The notes: generated by a model from the letters alone, not told the origin. A stretch of 64,000 nt of DNA from Amorphophallus konjac (GCA_022559845.1 CM040126.1:224446641-224510640); one strand, 5' to 3'. Shown: positions 10,231 through 22,097, numbered from the stretch's first letter. Program-made: numbers and translations.

Positions 10231-13014
10231 AGACACAGGGGAAGAACACCTTAACCAACTGACAACGCCGTCAGAGCCCCAGCACAGAAAACCTCAATTC
10301 TAACGAAAGCACCGATCCTGAGGGACACAGCCAGACCACAATTACGGATGACACCTCACTCCACATGCCGCACACACCGGCCACTAGAGCAGGCGCACCA
10401 AAGAACACCATCCGGCATCACCTCAGACAACGCGAGAACCAATCATGGCACCGCTGCCACGATCTCGCTCACCGAGGAGACATAGTCCTTGACACGAGCA
10501 ACAACTACCGATCCATCCTATGGTCGGCAGACGTATTGCGCATCAGCTTCACAACCAGCTGACCGGTCGCACACCCTTCTCAAGAGAACAACCCATATAG
10601 AGCCTCCATCAGCTCACGCAGCCATCTCGACAAATCGCAACCAGAACATCGGCTCAGCACCAAGAAACACCCCACACATGGCAAGCCGGAAGCCAGACAT
10701 AACACTGTGCCAACTCTATCAGAAGACAAACTTCGACAAAGCCCAGATCCCGTCCGAAAAGGCACATCTCAAAATCAGCCACCCAAGGCCTCGCTGGCAC
10801 ACGGCTCTCGCCACGCTCGAGCCCCGACAACCAGCATCTTCTATCTGTGAAAGACCATTCACTGGTCGCCAGATACATGTCAACGGGAACCCTCCATCGG
10901 CCCAACATGCACGATCCAACTCACAATAGGCCATCCGCTGACGTACACACAGATAATTACCACCCTGGGCTGAACTCCTCTCGGACACTGTATCTGAGCT
11001 CGATCATCGCACCGACACGACCCTCTCAAAGGAGCACGATGAAGCCAAACGACAAGATCCTGGTGTCTTCAGTCATCACCTCACTCGACTCAAACTTATA
11101 GGGGAAGCATCCCATGATGGTCACCAAACCAGGGATAACCATTGCGACACCAACGTCCCGTCAAGGACCACCATCCGACGCCAATCTCACAAAAGGCCTC
11201 CGCCCACCGGCGTCACTCTTTCATCTGGTCTCATCAAATTACTCCACTAATCCAAGTGGACACCTGCCAATCCCGATTACGCCCTTACCGCAGAGCCACG
11301 GGACACCACCTGAACAATGCTCACGGGTCCCCAAGCAACATACATCTCACCATGGTCGGCTACGAGACTAGCCTCACCAGTCACTCACAGCTACCAACAG
11401 CAACCCACAGCCTGCCAGAGATCACTTCTCCAAAAATGATCTCATCCGAGAATACGACTGGGAACACAAGTCGGGCACTAAGCCACCGACTCTGACCAAC
11501 ACGTCCTCGACCTTCGTCAGGCGACATCCTCAACAACCCCATCCAGGTCTAACACCGACGCCTGACACGACTTCCATCACAGGAACAGGGTACTCATGCA
11601 GCACACTTGCCAACATATTTCCCAACACTCCATCCTGCCAGTGCCAAGAACCATGATATCTCGGGCAACGGCACGGCAACAACACGTTTCACACAGAGGA
11701 ACCAATCCTCCAATGCTCAACGCAAACTCAGGAATCCGCCCATAGCAACCAACGCTACGATCCTGAACCAGTGGGTCACAAGCCCACCACGCTTCTGCTG
11801 CGCACGCTTATCCACTCGTGCACAGTCGAGAAAGCAAACACCGCCCAACCGGCACTCATCCTTCCGGAACAGCGCCATCACACCCTCACACGACAAGAGA
11901 ATGGGCACAGCTTCTCACAGGCAACCACCTTGCCAAGACAAGGAGCACGTCTCGCATGGACTTCATGGCACACAAGGCCAACCAATCCGGACACACAATG
12001 CAAGACGGCAATCCTAGCCAAATATAATCTCTCCAACCAAAGGGGAGACCAAAGGCCCTTCCGACCAACGGAAGAACTCCACGCCCGACCAGATCTCGAA
12101 CCTCGTGCATGCTGTAAACAACACCTTCCAGCACCGAGAAAACCATCACCACGTCAGGTCAGCGCCTCCGACACACTCAACGAGTGCCATGTTGGACCAC
12201 AGTCATAGCATCTCTCGATGCACCACCGTTGTAATTCCTCAAACTGCAACACACCACGTCAAGAGCTGCAACACGAGCCATAATCGGCAACCGCCAACGC
12301 TCATCCTCGAGTCCCGAAACTCACCGCGGAACCTTCACATCTCAAGCCAACACTAGGGCGAACACAACCCATCCACTGACAGAAACGCAGGAGCAAAGAC
12401 TTACCAGGACATCTCTGCCAAATCCTGCCTCAAAATCCACAGAATAATCGGGACTAACACGTCATTCTGACGCCACAGAGCACGACAAGAACATCAGGCT
12501 CGACGAAACAGCAGCTCACTGAGAAGATATTCCGCTCACCTGAGCACACTTCTCGATTAGAACACCCGCTCTGCCACCTTAAACTACGACCTGAACACCT
12601 CAGGGGCTGGACAAACTTCAAGCTGGAGTGGCCAAAACCGACAGCAGCTCCCTCAGAGCACGCTCACGGCCACTTAACCACGAACAATCCTCTCCACCCA
12701 CTTGACCACGTTGCAGATTCCTCGAACGCAGCACCGGGAGCTCACGCCTGCCAGCAACCTCTGCCCAACGTAGCACGACCAGGGCCACCACCGATGAGGG
12801 AGAAGGCTCTCGACCACGATCCTTAGACCCCATGCTGGCACGAAAGCCGTGGACAACAACCACCTTCACAGCGCCGCACAGCGCACTCAAGCTCTCAAGC
12901 GAGAAGCTAGGCGGAAAGCGAACACAAAACCCTATGCCAGCTGCCGACTGTACTGGACTTTATGGACTCTGATCACTACAATATCTCGAATTCCCATGTA
13001 CGTCCACAACCACT
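10231..13014 (-). other. Non-coding interior of F
   Basis: This 2.8 kb of GC-rich sequence has many open frames of 60-146 codons on both strands, but none shows gag, protease, reverse transcriptase, integrase or knuckle motifs, and none is clearly longer than expected for GC-rich DNA. It is best read as the replaced or decayed interior of a non-autonomous element. A diverged gag that I cannot recognise remains possible. Confidence 0.6.
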
Positions 13015-13026
13015 ACTCTGATACCA
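13015..13026 (-). other. PBS of F, initiator-Met tRNA type
   Basis: The minus strand reads TGGTATCAGAGT, two bases after the 5' LTR edge at 13029. It matches the complement of the 3' end of plant tRNA-iMet and fixes the element's orientation. Confidence 0.9.
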
Positions 13027-13028
13027 GC

Positions 13029-14147
13029 TGTAACGACCCGAGAATTCGATTACCGGGAGAGGCCCGATAACCTGAGACTCGAACCGCCGCCCACGAGCCG
13101 GGAGGGCTCGGAAGGGCTAAAAGGAGTGTGGAGGCACAAAGAAATAAGAAATAAAGCAGGACAATTAACAGAAATAAATAAGCAACTACAGATACAACAG
13201 AGTCCAGTCCAATAGAAAGTACAGTCTAAAGCAGTAAAAACGTACCACATGCCGAGTGAACACTCGGCCCGGCGAGCTGGCAACTGATAACCTCCGCACC
13301 GCGCCCTCGAATCTCAAGGAAGAAGAACCGCCACACCTGAAAAGCAGCGAATGAGTCTCCAAAACAGAGACTCAGTATGGATCCCGCAGAACCCCAACCG
13401 AAAACAACGGCGGTAGCGGAAAGGAAGGCTACAAGAGCAACCGCAATAGTAGGAACAGTAAACCCGGTGGCCGGTCAAAACCCGGCACTACAACTACTCC
13501 TACTGTACCGGAAACACACCCCGAGCTCACGATCGGGGATACCGAACTACACTAGTACTGCTTACCGAAGTAAAAACCCACGGCAACCACGCCGTAGAGG
13601 CCTGTCTCCCAAAACACGGCCAACCTGGACACGCTGTCCAAAGTGCAACCCTGACACCTGGTCACGAGTACCGCACGATAAGATGTAACCTCGGTAAAGC
13701 CACTAGCACTAGTCTCACGGTGCGAAAACCAACACACGCGCCACGGTGAAACAACCGAAAACTCAACGGTCGACACGACCGAAAACCCGAAGCTCAAAGT
13801 CACGGAAACTGATAGTCTATCACTCCCGACTCGACAGGAGTACCTCCCACTAGAAGCAAGGCCGAATGCGTCCACTGACGTCTTAGTCCACGCCTCAGGT
13901 GTCTCCCTCCGGCCCAGCGGGAACTGAGACACCTTACAAGTAACCACAAACAAGTGACTAGCTGGGGTCACGCCCGTCGACGTGGGTCCAACCGCCCCCA
14001 GCCACGTGTGCACACACCGACCATCTGCTCTAGGTCGGGTCCTCTAGCTGGTTTTCTCCCCCACCAAACTCTGGTGGCAAAGGCAAGGGGCCCTACGGAA
14101 ACTAGCCTAAAAACCGTCCTCAGGGTAGCCTCTCCACCACTCCCTGG
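13029..14147 (-). mobile_element. F 5' LTR, part next to the interior
   Basis: The sequence is near identical to 7042-8155 of the 3' LTR. It stops at 14147, where element G begins; the matching base in the intact LTR lies inside CTCCCTGGTGGGTCC at about 8152-8166. Confidence 0.92.
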
Positions 14148-14506
14148 TGTAGACACCCAATTTTGGCCGATAAATTGAGCATTTTCTTGTTCTCCTAGTT
14201 AATGCCCCAATTGATCCTTAATTGGTTGATTTTCTGGGATTTCTCCCCCTTCTTGGCCCAACATTTCAATTCTATACCTTGGATCTCGTCTCGAGTTTGG
14301 CATTCCCGCGCTATCCGCTCTTATCGCTTTCTTGTTCATAGCGCGTGGTGGATCTAATTGAAGTTATCATTTGAGCAGTTGTTATTTCTTGACGTTTGAT
14401 CATTGTAGCATCCACTTTGGATGTTATTCTCACTCAACGTTTGATTAAAGGGCTGCCCAAAGGATATTTCTCCTTTTTTTAAATCATTTATTGGGCTTTT
14501 AGTTAT

Positions 14507-14561
14507 CACGCTATATCGTCATAGCACGTTCTTCATGAACGCGCTATGGGTATATAGCGCG
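14507..14561. repeat. Two-tier hairpin in U3 of G (left LTR)
   Basis: The outer arms are CACGCTATAT (14507-14516) and ATATAGCGCG (14552-14561). The inner arms are ATAGCACGTTC (14521-14531) and GAACGCGCTAT (14537-14547). In the right LTR all arms pair perfectly; here two G-to-A changes weaken one side. Confidence 0.85.
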
Positions 14562-14773
14562 TTATCAGGCAGAGCCCTTTCCAAACCGGACTCTCTTCTT
14601 TCGACTCAGAGTCCTTATTTGGTAAGCTTCTGATTATGTCTCTTATCCAGGAAGGTTTCTAAACCTAGCAGGAACGTTTCCCCCTCATTAATCGGCAAGA
14701 TTACCTCAATTTGAGCCGCCAAATCATCGGATTGAATTGAACTCCGACCTAGGGTTGCTTCTTGATCTTTCTC

Positions 14774-14782
14774 CTATAAATT
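14774..14782 (+). promoter_or_regulatory. TATA box of G left LTR
   Basis: CTATAAATT follows a pyrimidine-rich stretch and precedes GCACCC. The identical motif is at about 30629-30637 in the right LTR. Confidence 0.68.
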
Positions 14783-15282
14783 GCACCCTTTGGCCGTAGT
14801 TCTCAGAGGATGCCACTCGAGATGTTGATGAGGAGGAGGAAGTTCTTCGTGCCAGATCAATAGATCCTTGCTTCTCGCACATCCAAGGGAGTATTTAGGG
14901 GCCCTTTTCGTGTTATTCCTCTTTCTACTTTTCCTTTCCCCCAATCTACGAATTTTAATCTTCACATAGTATTGCATATTGATTTCAAAACACTCCTTTT
15001 ACGAAATACAAGCATACACACACACCACACCTATCTTTTGCCCATCCATAGGGGTTTAAAAACCACCAAACCCCCAGGTAATCGAGCCCCCCCTCCCCCG
15101 TTTGCATGCTTTTGATTAAGAATAGGGGCAGATTCTACTAAAATCTCGATCTAATGGGCCTTTTGTTTGGTTGTTTATGATTGTTTGCAGGCACTAGAAG
15201 ACCAATACGTGGAGCCCTTGCACCTAGGCCGGCCTTGGAGCAAGGAAGGAACGAATCCAAAAAAGCCCGCTTCCTGTCTGAT

Positions 15283-15338
15283 ATCGCGCTATATGTTCAT
15301 AGCACGACCTGAAGAACGCGCTAGGACGATATAGCGCG
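15283..15338. repeat. Second hairpin of G left LTR, in leader
   Basis: CGCGCTATAT at 15285-15294 pairs with ATATAGCGCG at 15329-15338. An inner GCGC pair is partly lost. It lies about 500 bp downstream of the TATA box. Confidence 0.78.
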
Positions 15339-15582
15339 TTCATATCCCGGCCTACAGTTGGCCCTCATGAATTTCTGAGGTATGTAACTTGTCCCCATCT
15401 TAATATTTTCATTATTTGGCATGTTTCTGGCCTCAGTGGCGATCACGGATCTTATTAATGCATGTTTCACCCCCCTTCTTTTATCATCGACTTTAGCGCT
15501 TTTATCTTGCTAGATTATCTTGCTAAATACAAAATCATCAATTTGGGGGGGGGGGGGGTAATCATAAATTCATGATCTACAA

Positions 15583-15600
15583 ATTGGCGATCACGGTGGG
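15583..15600 (+). other. Candidate PBS of G (tRNA not identified)
   Basis: TTGGCGATCACGGTGGGA begins two bases after the LTR. It is not the initiator-Met site used by the other elements here. I cannot name the matching tRNA without a search. Confidence 0.5.
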
Positions 15601-15700
15601 ACACTTTGTGCTACCACGTTCGTGCTTCTAGTTGCCTGCTTGTCAATAAATCAGTGTGTGTGTTTATTTGATTTTTGAGCCCTTCCCCACTGTCACTTAT

Positions 15701-15754
15701 CGCGCTATGTGTCCATAGCGCTTTCTGTAGATCGCGCTGGGGACATATAGCGCG
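15701..15754. repeat. Third GCGC hairpin of G, in 5' untranslated region
   Basis: CGCGCTATGTGTCC (15701-15714) pairs with GGACATATAGCGCG (15741-15754), a 14-bp stem with one G-U type pair. It lies outside the LTR, between the PBS and the start of the long reading frame, so the module occurs three times along the leader region. Confidence 0.85.
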
Positions 15755-16290
15755 TTCATCACCTGAGGGTATTCTCAGGTACACCTTCTGTTGGGGTTCA
15801 TCTCTGGTGGCATCTTGTATATTTTTGTGTACTTACATATTTTGTTTTATTTATCAGTTCCAGCTTAGATGTTCTTGCATAGCATGGCATTCATCTTTGC
15901 ATTTGGTTTGAGAGACCTCCTCTCTCTACACTAGGATTCCACACACCCTTCTTGGAATTGGAACAACCCTCCATTGAGCATTCCATCTCTTTGGACCGGA
16001 AATTCCTTTTCCAAGACCTCCGTAAGTCCCCGCACCCGTGGATTCCCTCACGGACGCCGGGCAGGTTGTACCTTTGAAGTCCCGGGTTTAGTTGGCCTAT
16101 ACATGGTGAGAGAGTGTTCCTAGTTGGCACCGGAGAAACTCACATTTGAAACTAGGTTCATCACTTGAGTGATCACATCAATTTGTTAAAAATCATTAAT
16201 TCACCAAGGTTCAAATAAAAGAAATCAACGGTAATCATTCCAACTTGTATGCTTCTTTGCAAATTGTTTTATTCGAACTTTGATTGCATA
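15755..16290 (+). other. 5' untranslated region of G upstream of the long frame
   Basis: No coding sequence is recognised. The stretch ends just before the ATG at 16291. Confidence 0.5.
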
Positions 16291-16821
16291 ATGGCTTACC
16301 TTGATAGACAAAATAACATGTTTAATCTTAATGAGGATGCACAACCTAGCACATCATATACTCCTCAAGCTCAACATTATAATTCACATCATATTTTCAA
16401 GGGACCACGCCCTCATTCTTATGGCGTTGCCCGACCCATGGGCAATGTCCAATTTCATGGCCCCTCGATTCAATCGCGAGCCACTACTCCTACGAGACCG
16501 TCTCCTCCCGACGATGAGAAGGTCTCCCAGATCTTGCATGCATTAGATCATCTCACCCCTCAACAAATCCAAGCCCTTAAGGCCGTTGTTGAGGGTTCAT
16601 CTCATTCCTCTCATCCTCCTTCCAATCCTATGCGGGTGGCCCATCACCCACTTCCCTCTTCTATTCACATTCCTCCTCGGGTAGCCCATCACCCATCTCC
16701 TCCTATTCACACTTCTCCTCGGGTGGTCCAATGACCGCCTCCTTCTTTTCCTCCTCCACCACGGCCCCAAGGCCCACTTATTCCTTGCAACCCGGCCCAT
16801 CCGGGTTCTTCTATGGGTCAT
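16291..16821 (+). pseudogene. G long reading frame, N-terminal part (gag-like, unknown protein)
   Basis: I chose the ATG at 16291 because it begins MAYLDRQNNMFNLNEDAQ, a hydrophilic start after a non-coding leader; an in-frame ATG at 16249 is possible. The product is rich in Pro, Ser and His, with a short helical stretch (DEKVSQILHALDHLTPQQ) and repeated PPRVAHHP-like units near 16625-16730. A TGA at 16732-16734 interrupts the frame; the codon is likely a mutated CGA. The same frame then continues to 16821, where H is inserted. The frame resumes at 24382 once one copy of the duplicated GTCAT is discounted. Position after the PBS suggests a Gag role, but no gag domain or zinc knuckle is visible. 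Confidence 0.68.
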
Positions 16822-19092
16822 TGATGCGGGACGGACACGGGAGACGACACTATTAGGTGCCACCCTCGGACTCTAGATGAAGACGCGACCAGCAGCACAC
16901 ACCAGGGAGACACTAAGCCCGACACTACGAGCTCCTAATGGCGAAACGTCGCTAACAAAAGTGGAAGCTCACTCGTCGTCCCAAGCGAGGGAAAGCACGG
17001 ACCGTGCGCGGTTAAGGAACCGGCGGAGGTCAAGGGTAGTCCGACTCAACTTCCAGACTCGGATCGAGTCACGGGACAGGTCACACTCACTCTCACAGCG
17101 GTGACATGGACACACGGGCTAGTACCTACGCTCTCGGCAGCGGCAAAAGACCGTATACTAGCTAAGCAAATGAACGCCAAGAGGTTCGGACCATTACCTC
17201 CACGCACCCGGCGTGGCGAAGACAACCCCGGCCGAATCACGGACTCCCGGTTAAACAATATCACAGCAATACAAAGATTTGACCCAATCCACGCAGGGAG
17301 GTAAAAGGTCACATGTGGAGCCCGGGAATCACGCAACTCGGGTTGACGGGCAGCATCTTGATGTCGCCCGGCGGTGCCGAACTCCGCGTTTTCGTGCTTT
17401 CCGAATGGCGGGTTCTGCGGGCCCGCGGGGCCCACGGACGGCGTTGTCCTCCGGATCTGCGGGGGTGGGACCCACTATGATGGGGACCCCTGGTGATGCG
17501 CCTCCACGGACGGCGGTCGGCCGGGAACACCGATCGGGGGTCGATCGGTCCCGATTCCCAAGCTTTGAAATTGCTGCCCACGGCTTTTTAGTTGTTGTTT
17601 TCAGACGCGCGCTCCGGCGAAAACGGCCGCTGCGAGCAATCCGACGTCGGATCGGGATGCATGAGCTATCGTTGGAAAGCTCTCTTCAAATTCTTCGATC
17701 TACACCTAGAGAGATCTGCTGGATCTGGTCGGATCAGAACTTTATTGAATTTACAAGCCCCTGTTGTACAGTAACCGAAATCTCAGATCTGCAGGGCACT
17801 TGTCTGAGAACCACCGTTGACCGCCTAGTAAACCTCTGATTCAGCTCTTGAGCTCTTCTTCAACGTTGTAGGGTATCAAACCACGAAATGGGGACTATTT
17901 TTGGAATTTGATTTGGAGGTGGTGGTCATTTACTATGATTTGTGGGGTGACTAGTGGTCGGATCGGGGAACAGGTGGATAGAACTGTAGATGGGTCTGAG
18001 AATGAATTTTAGAAAATATGATATGGGCGAATCAAAAATTTAGAAAAATTGTGGATGAAGGGGTGGGTGAATGGAACCCCCAGTAAAATTGGGCGAACCG
18101 ACAGAAATCAAGAAGTGGACCTAAGACATGAAACGCAGGGCGGGGCTGAATCTGGACAGAACTCTGGTAGAACCGAAATGGAAGAGTGGACGAAAATCAA
18201 AAAATATGAAACGAGATCTGAATGGCAAACCAAAATTTTTGGGATGTCCTTGACACCTCTGGAACATCCACTAAAATTTCCAGATCTATCTGAGCTCTTG
18301 GCTGAGACAAGAAATGTGTGGAAGCTTCTGTGGTACTGCGCGGGCAGAACTCCGTTGATGGCGGTGGCGGTGCGGTGGCGGCTCGTGGCGGCGGCGGCGG
18401 CGACCGGAACTGATAGGGTGGAGTCTCACCACTAGAAGGAAGCCTTCACAGCTTCAAGGGGAAGAGGGAGAGGAGAAGGGGGCGCACCAAGGCTGGAGCT
18501 TCAAGTTTTTTTTCAATTCAAATGGCATTAATTCATGAAAATAGGAAAATATAAGCATATATAGGTCACCCATCTAATCCATCCTCCACCGTTGGATCTA
18601 GGGGTTAGGGATGGATGGCTAGGATGAAGTTTGATCAAAACACAACAAAAATAATAAACAAATGGGGAGGGGGCGCACCTTGACCAAGGGGGGAACATGG
18701 TAGGTGGGTTTGGTTGGAATTGTTGACCATTTTGGTCCCTTGTCCCCCATGTGGACAATTGACTAGTCAAGGCTTCTAGATGTCCACCTTGGATGTTGAC
18801 CAACCCCACAAGGCTGATATGGACCAATGGGAGGGGGCCTGGGGGTCCCATGGGGCCCAGGGGTCCCATTTTACAAATAAGCCCCTCGTACACTCATAAT
18901 TGCAAACCGTATAAAATGAAATAAACACACCTTACACACAAATAAAGTCTAATTAAATATGAAAAATGGGGAGGCTCAAGGCGGAGTCTCCAGGCTGTCT
19001 CCGAGCCAGATGGATGTTGAGGTGACTCGAGTCGTGCTCCGTGTGCGATACCGGTGGCTCGGCGTGTCGCGCCGCTCAAGTAAGGGTCTGCA
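16822..19092 (-). mobile_element. H 3' LTR (about 2271 bp)
   Basis: It runs from TGATGCGGGA to about GGTCTGCA. It matches 22098-24356, but the last 13 bp (19080-19092) do not match the last 20 bp of the other LTR (24357-24376). It contains a GGCGGTGGCGG-type triplet repeat (about 18357-18405) and a probable TATA box on the minus strand at about 18555-18565. The inner edge is accurate to a few bases only. Confidence 0.82.
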
Positions 19093-19156
19093 TGTAACAC
19101 CCCGGGTGGGAGAAACTCGACCCTGTCGAGTAAGGGTCTGCATCGCTCCTGTATCG

Positions 19157-19690
19157 CTACAGAAGGTCCGGATCAATCCGCTGCAACTCGCCATGTGTGA
19201 TCCATGTGTCCTCAGTAGCGGGCCATCCTCTCCATTGCACTAGGTAGCGCGGGTAAGATCCACTCCTAGTAACTGTCACTTGCTCGTCCAGTATACGATC
19301 TATATGCTCACGCTGCCGTGAAAAAGGGGCTGGAGGTGGAAGTGGACACTCAGGTGTGGGATCACTCTCAAGGGGAGGGGATGGCTCAAAAGGCTCACTA
19401 GGGATCACTGCTGGGTCCCTATATGCAACAAGATCCGATACATTGAAGGTAGAGCTTATACCATATTCCTCGGGCAGGTCCACAACATACGCATTGGATC
19501 CAACGCGTTTCAACACTCTAAAGGGACCGGCTCCGCGAGCTTGCAACTTCTTAACGGTTCCAGAGGGAAACCGTTCAGGTCTTACCCTGATCATGACATA
19601 TCCGCCCTCCTGTAACTCTCGGTGGTGTCGGTGGGCATCGGCTAACTCCTTGTACCGTGCATTGCTGGCCTCAACTGTGACGATGGACAT
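19157..19690 (-). pseudogene. Integrase C-terminal tail: GPY/F module plus chromodomain
   Basis: The minus-strand frame contains VEASNARYKELADAHRHHRE, then a GPY/F module (GAGPFRVLKRVGSNAYVVDL near 19550-19490), a Pro-rich linker, and a chromodomain (IDRILDEQVTVTRSG, YLVQWRGWPATEDTWI) ending at a stop at 19157-19159. In chromoviruses this tail ends integrase and guides insertion toward chromatin marks. The catalytic core (HHCC and DDE) and everything upstream in pol are missing. The frame opens upstream at 19747, but the first 20 or so residues look like non-coding sequence. I judge it a relic left by an internal deletion, though its reading frame is intact. Confidence 0.85.
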
Positions 19691-19706
19691 CGTCATGCAG
19701 ACTCCT

Positions 19707-19800
19707 AACATGATTAGCAAAAGAAAAGAAACACAGGATGCACACACGACCTAACATGCTTAGCAAAAGAAAAGAAACACATGGATGCACACACGACCCT
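19707..19800. repeat. 47-bp direct duplication upstream of the chromodomain relic
   Basis: Two tandem copies share TTAGCAAAAGAAAAGAAACA and GATGCACACACGACC, starting at about 19707 and 19754. It marks the junction between the novel gag extension and the pol relic and may be a scar of the deletion. Confidence 0.8.
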
Positions 19801-19828
19801 AAACAACCCTACAGTTAGTAAAACCCAA

Positions 19829-21733
19829 TCATATGCAAGGTGGTCCAGGACATCCGAATGTGTGCCATGCATGCATTTGACATAACCGGAGGTTAATGTC
19901 ATGGTGCACTCCTAGACATCCTACGATGCACCAACCATGGACATGGGGTTTGGATGTGGGAAATCTGGGAGGCTTGGGTGGTTGAGGTGGGCTGGGGGAA
20001 CCAAAGTCTTCATTACCCCCAAATGACGGTTCGGACCTCTTGCCATGTGAAGGTTGCCGGGCCTGAGTAGGAGGGGTGTGATAGTGGACTTCCTTAAAGA
20101 GGGGGAATAGAGGTTGTGGGCCAAAGGGCCCATGAAGAAAGGGATCGAAGGGATCAAAGAATGTGTGACCCCTCGATATGGATTCTCTCATCTCAAGATC
20201 CCATGTGTGGAAGTCTAGAAGGCGTTGTTGATCTCCTTCATCCTTGAAGGGAGATGATACGGTGGGGGTATGATGGTGGACTCTCTCAAAAAGGTGGAGT
20301 AAATGTGGTGGGTCACGGGGTCCACAAGAGAATGGGTCGAAGGGATCAAAGAAGGTATGACCCCTCGGACTAGGCTTCCACAAATCGCTGTCCCACATTT
20401 GAAAATCTTGGAGGTGTAAATGATCACCGTCATTCATTGTGAGAGGTGGGACGACAGTCATAGGTAGAAAGTAAGATTCCTCCCTTGGGCAAAAGGAAAT
20501 GAAGTCGGACTCGGTCGACATAGGGAGGAGTAGAAGAACCTCCGTAGTAACATGACCCACGGTGTACACGGAGGTGATGGACCCTAAAGCGGGATGAGTG
20601 AAACTACGACCTATGGGTCGGTCGAAGCCTGGAGCCAACAAGTGCGTAAATGTCCACTGCCGGTCTAACCCTTTAAGAAGGTCATCCAATGTATACACAT
20701 AGTGACTAGACCGGAAAGTGGTATGAAATGAATTGATTGGCACCAGAGGTAGGATAGGGTCCATAGATGGGAAGGGAAGTGGGACCAAGCCCTTCTTGAG
20801 CCAGCTAAGAAGCGGCTCGGCTATGACAAGCATACCCGTTAGAAACACGGGTGGCTCGGGCTGAGGTGGCTTGGAATAAAGATCGGAGAGTGGGGCTTCT
20901 CCAACCCTTTTGTCCCTTATGGCTAGAGATGTCCGAGTGGGACATTGTCCGGCGTAGTGGCCGAACCCCTTGCAGCGATAACACTGCTGTCATGACCCAC
21001 TACGCTCCCTGATAAGTGGGTCCCTACCCTTATCCTCCTGACGGACAGGGGATGTAGGCAATGGGGCTCTCGTGGGTGGGAGAAGAGGATCCACTATGAT
21101 GGGGAGAGGACTTGGGGACTCCATTGATAGGGCCGGGTGAAGACTACCGGTGATGACCTCCTTAGGCTCGGGTAGGAGTACATCACTAGGAGTACGTGTC
21201 CTATCCACCCCATCCAACTGGTCCAAAATCATTTGCATAAGTTCGGCAACGGAGTGGGTTGGAATAGGGATATCCTGGTGGACTCGCCCGTAGTCAACCG
21301 TCCTAGGATTGGGTCTTGGCTCATCGACATGTGGGGCTCTTTGCCTCCGACTAGGACCCACTTGGTTGGAAGTGATTGGGTGGGGCCGGTTGGAGGTGAC
21401 CGGTTGGGGCACATAGACCTTCCTAAGCTCTCTCTTCATGCCCCACCATGATTCGATGGGCCATTGCCCCCTAACCTCTCTCATTCTTTCGATGTAATCC
21501 CACTTTTCGGCCGCCTCATGAAGAAGACGCTCTTTAGCGAACGAGAATTGCGTTGCCTCGGACATAGTATAACAATCAAAGTATGTGTCCATGGCGGCCT
21601 CCCACTTGAGGTAGTCGCCCGAGTCATTGGAGCCATAAAAATCCGAGGCTTCGGGCCTACGGAAGTGGAGTGGGTGGTTGCCAAGCCCATGGGTGGACCA
21701 ATGGCCATATTGCCCGGGTGATTGGGAATCCAT
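19829..21733 (-). pseudogene. H gag with zinc knuckle and an unusual C-terminal extension
   Basis: I take the ATG at 21733 (MDSQSPGQYGHW) as start; one at 21802 is also in frame. A capsid-type domain is seen in DFYGSNDSGDYLKWEAAMDT through FSFAKERLLHEAAEKW to MKRELRKVYVP. A TGA at 20990-20992 interrupts the frame just before the knuckle CYRCKGFGHYAGQC (20983-20942). After it, the same frame stays open for about 370 more codons. This extension has no protease signature; it includes two copies of a 64-residue unit with the core RGHTFFDPFDPF (near 20155 and 20350). Capsid and knuckle would package RNA; the extension's role is unknown. Confidence 0.78.
20060..20450 (-). repeat. 192-bp (64-residue) duplication within H gag extension
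   Basis: The motif GGATCAAAGA recurs at 20151 and 20343, exactly 192 bp apart and in frame. Both copies encode DF-W-, RGHTFFDPFDPF and HHTP or HYHTP in the same order, with many differences between them, so the duplication is old and its frame was kept. Confidence 0.82.
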
Positions 21734-22082
21734 GAGAAATTGGGGGGGAACTATATGTTGGACATGCCGACACTTGGACACTACACTAGACCGGCTATGC
21801 AAGGTTGGAATGCACTAACTAATGCAAACACCGACTAATGCACCTAGACCTAAACCAATATCCGGTACGGGGCGGAGTTAATCGATCCGAAGATCACTCC
21901 CGTAAGTGTGCGACCTCCCGGTAGGCGTAGCCTAACGTTCGGACAACACCTTTTAAGATACCGAATTATCGGGATGAAATGTAATTTAAAGCACACTTTT
22001 TTTTTTGAAAATGATGATCCTAGACTTGACTTAGACCATGATGCATACAAGACTTATGCAATGACTACCCTAGACTCGACTC

Positions 22083-22094
22083 GCTCTGATACCA
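22083..22094 (-). other. PBS of H, initiator-Met tRNA type
   Basis: The minus strand reads TGGTATCAGAGC, three bases after the 5' LTR edge at 22098. Confidence 0.92.
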
Positions 22095-22097
22095 AAC

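Larger units (their letters stand above)
14148..15581 (+). mobile_element. G 5' LTR (1434 bp)
   Basis: It begins TGTAGACACCCAATTTTGGC and ends CATGATCTACA. It has two GCGC-rich hairpins (14507-14561 and 15283-15338), a TATA box at 14774-14782 and a run of 14 G near its end. Confidence 0.92.

Noticed and set aside
10489..12208. Several open frames of 80-146 codons on the plus strand in F
   Set aside because: They lie antisense to the element in GC-rich DNA, overlap each other in several frames and show no protein family motif.
17279..17839. 186-codon plus-strand frame in H LTR
   Set aside because: Antisense to H, present in both LTRs only in part (shorter at 22555-22941), with no protein resemblance.
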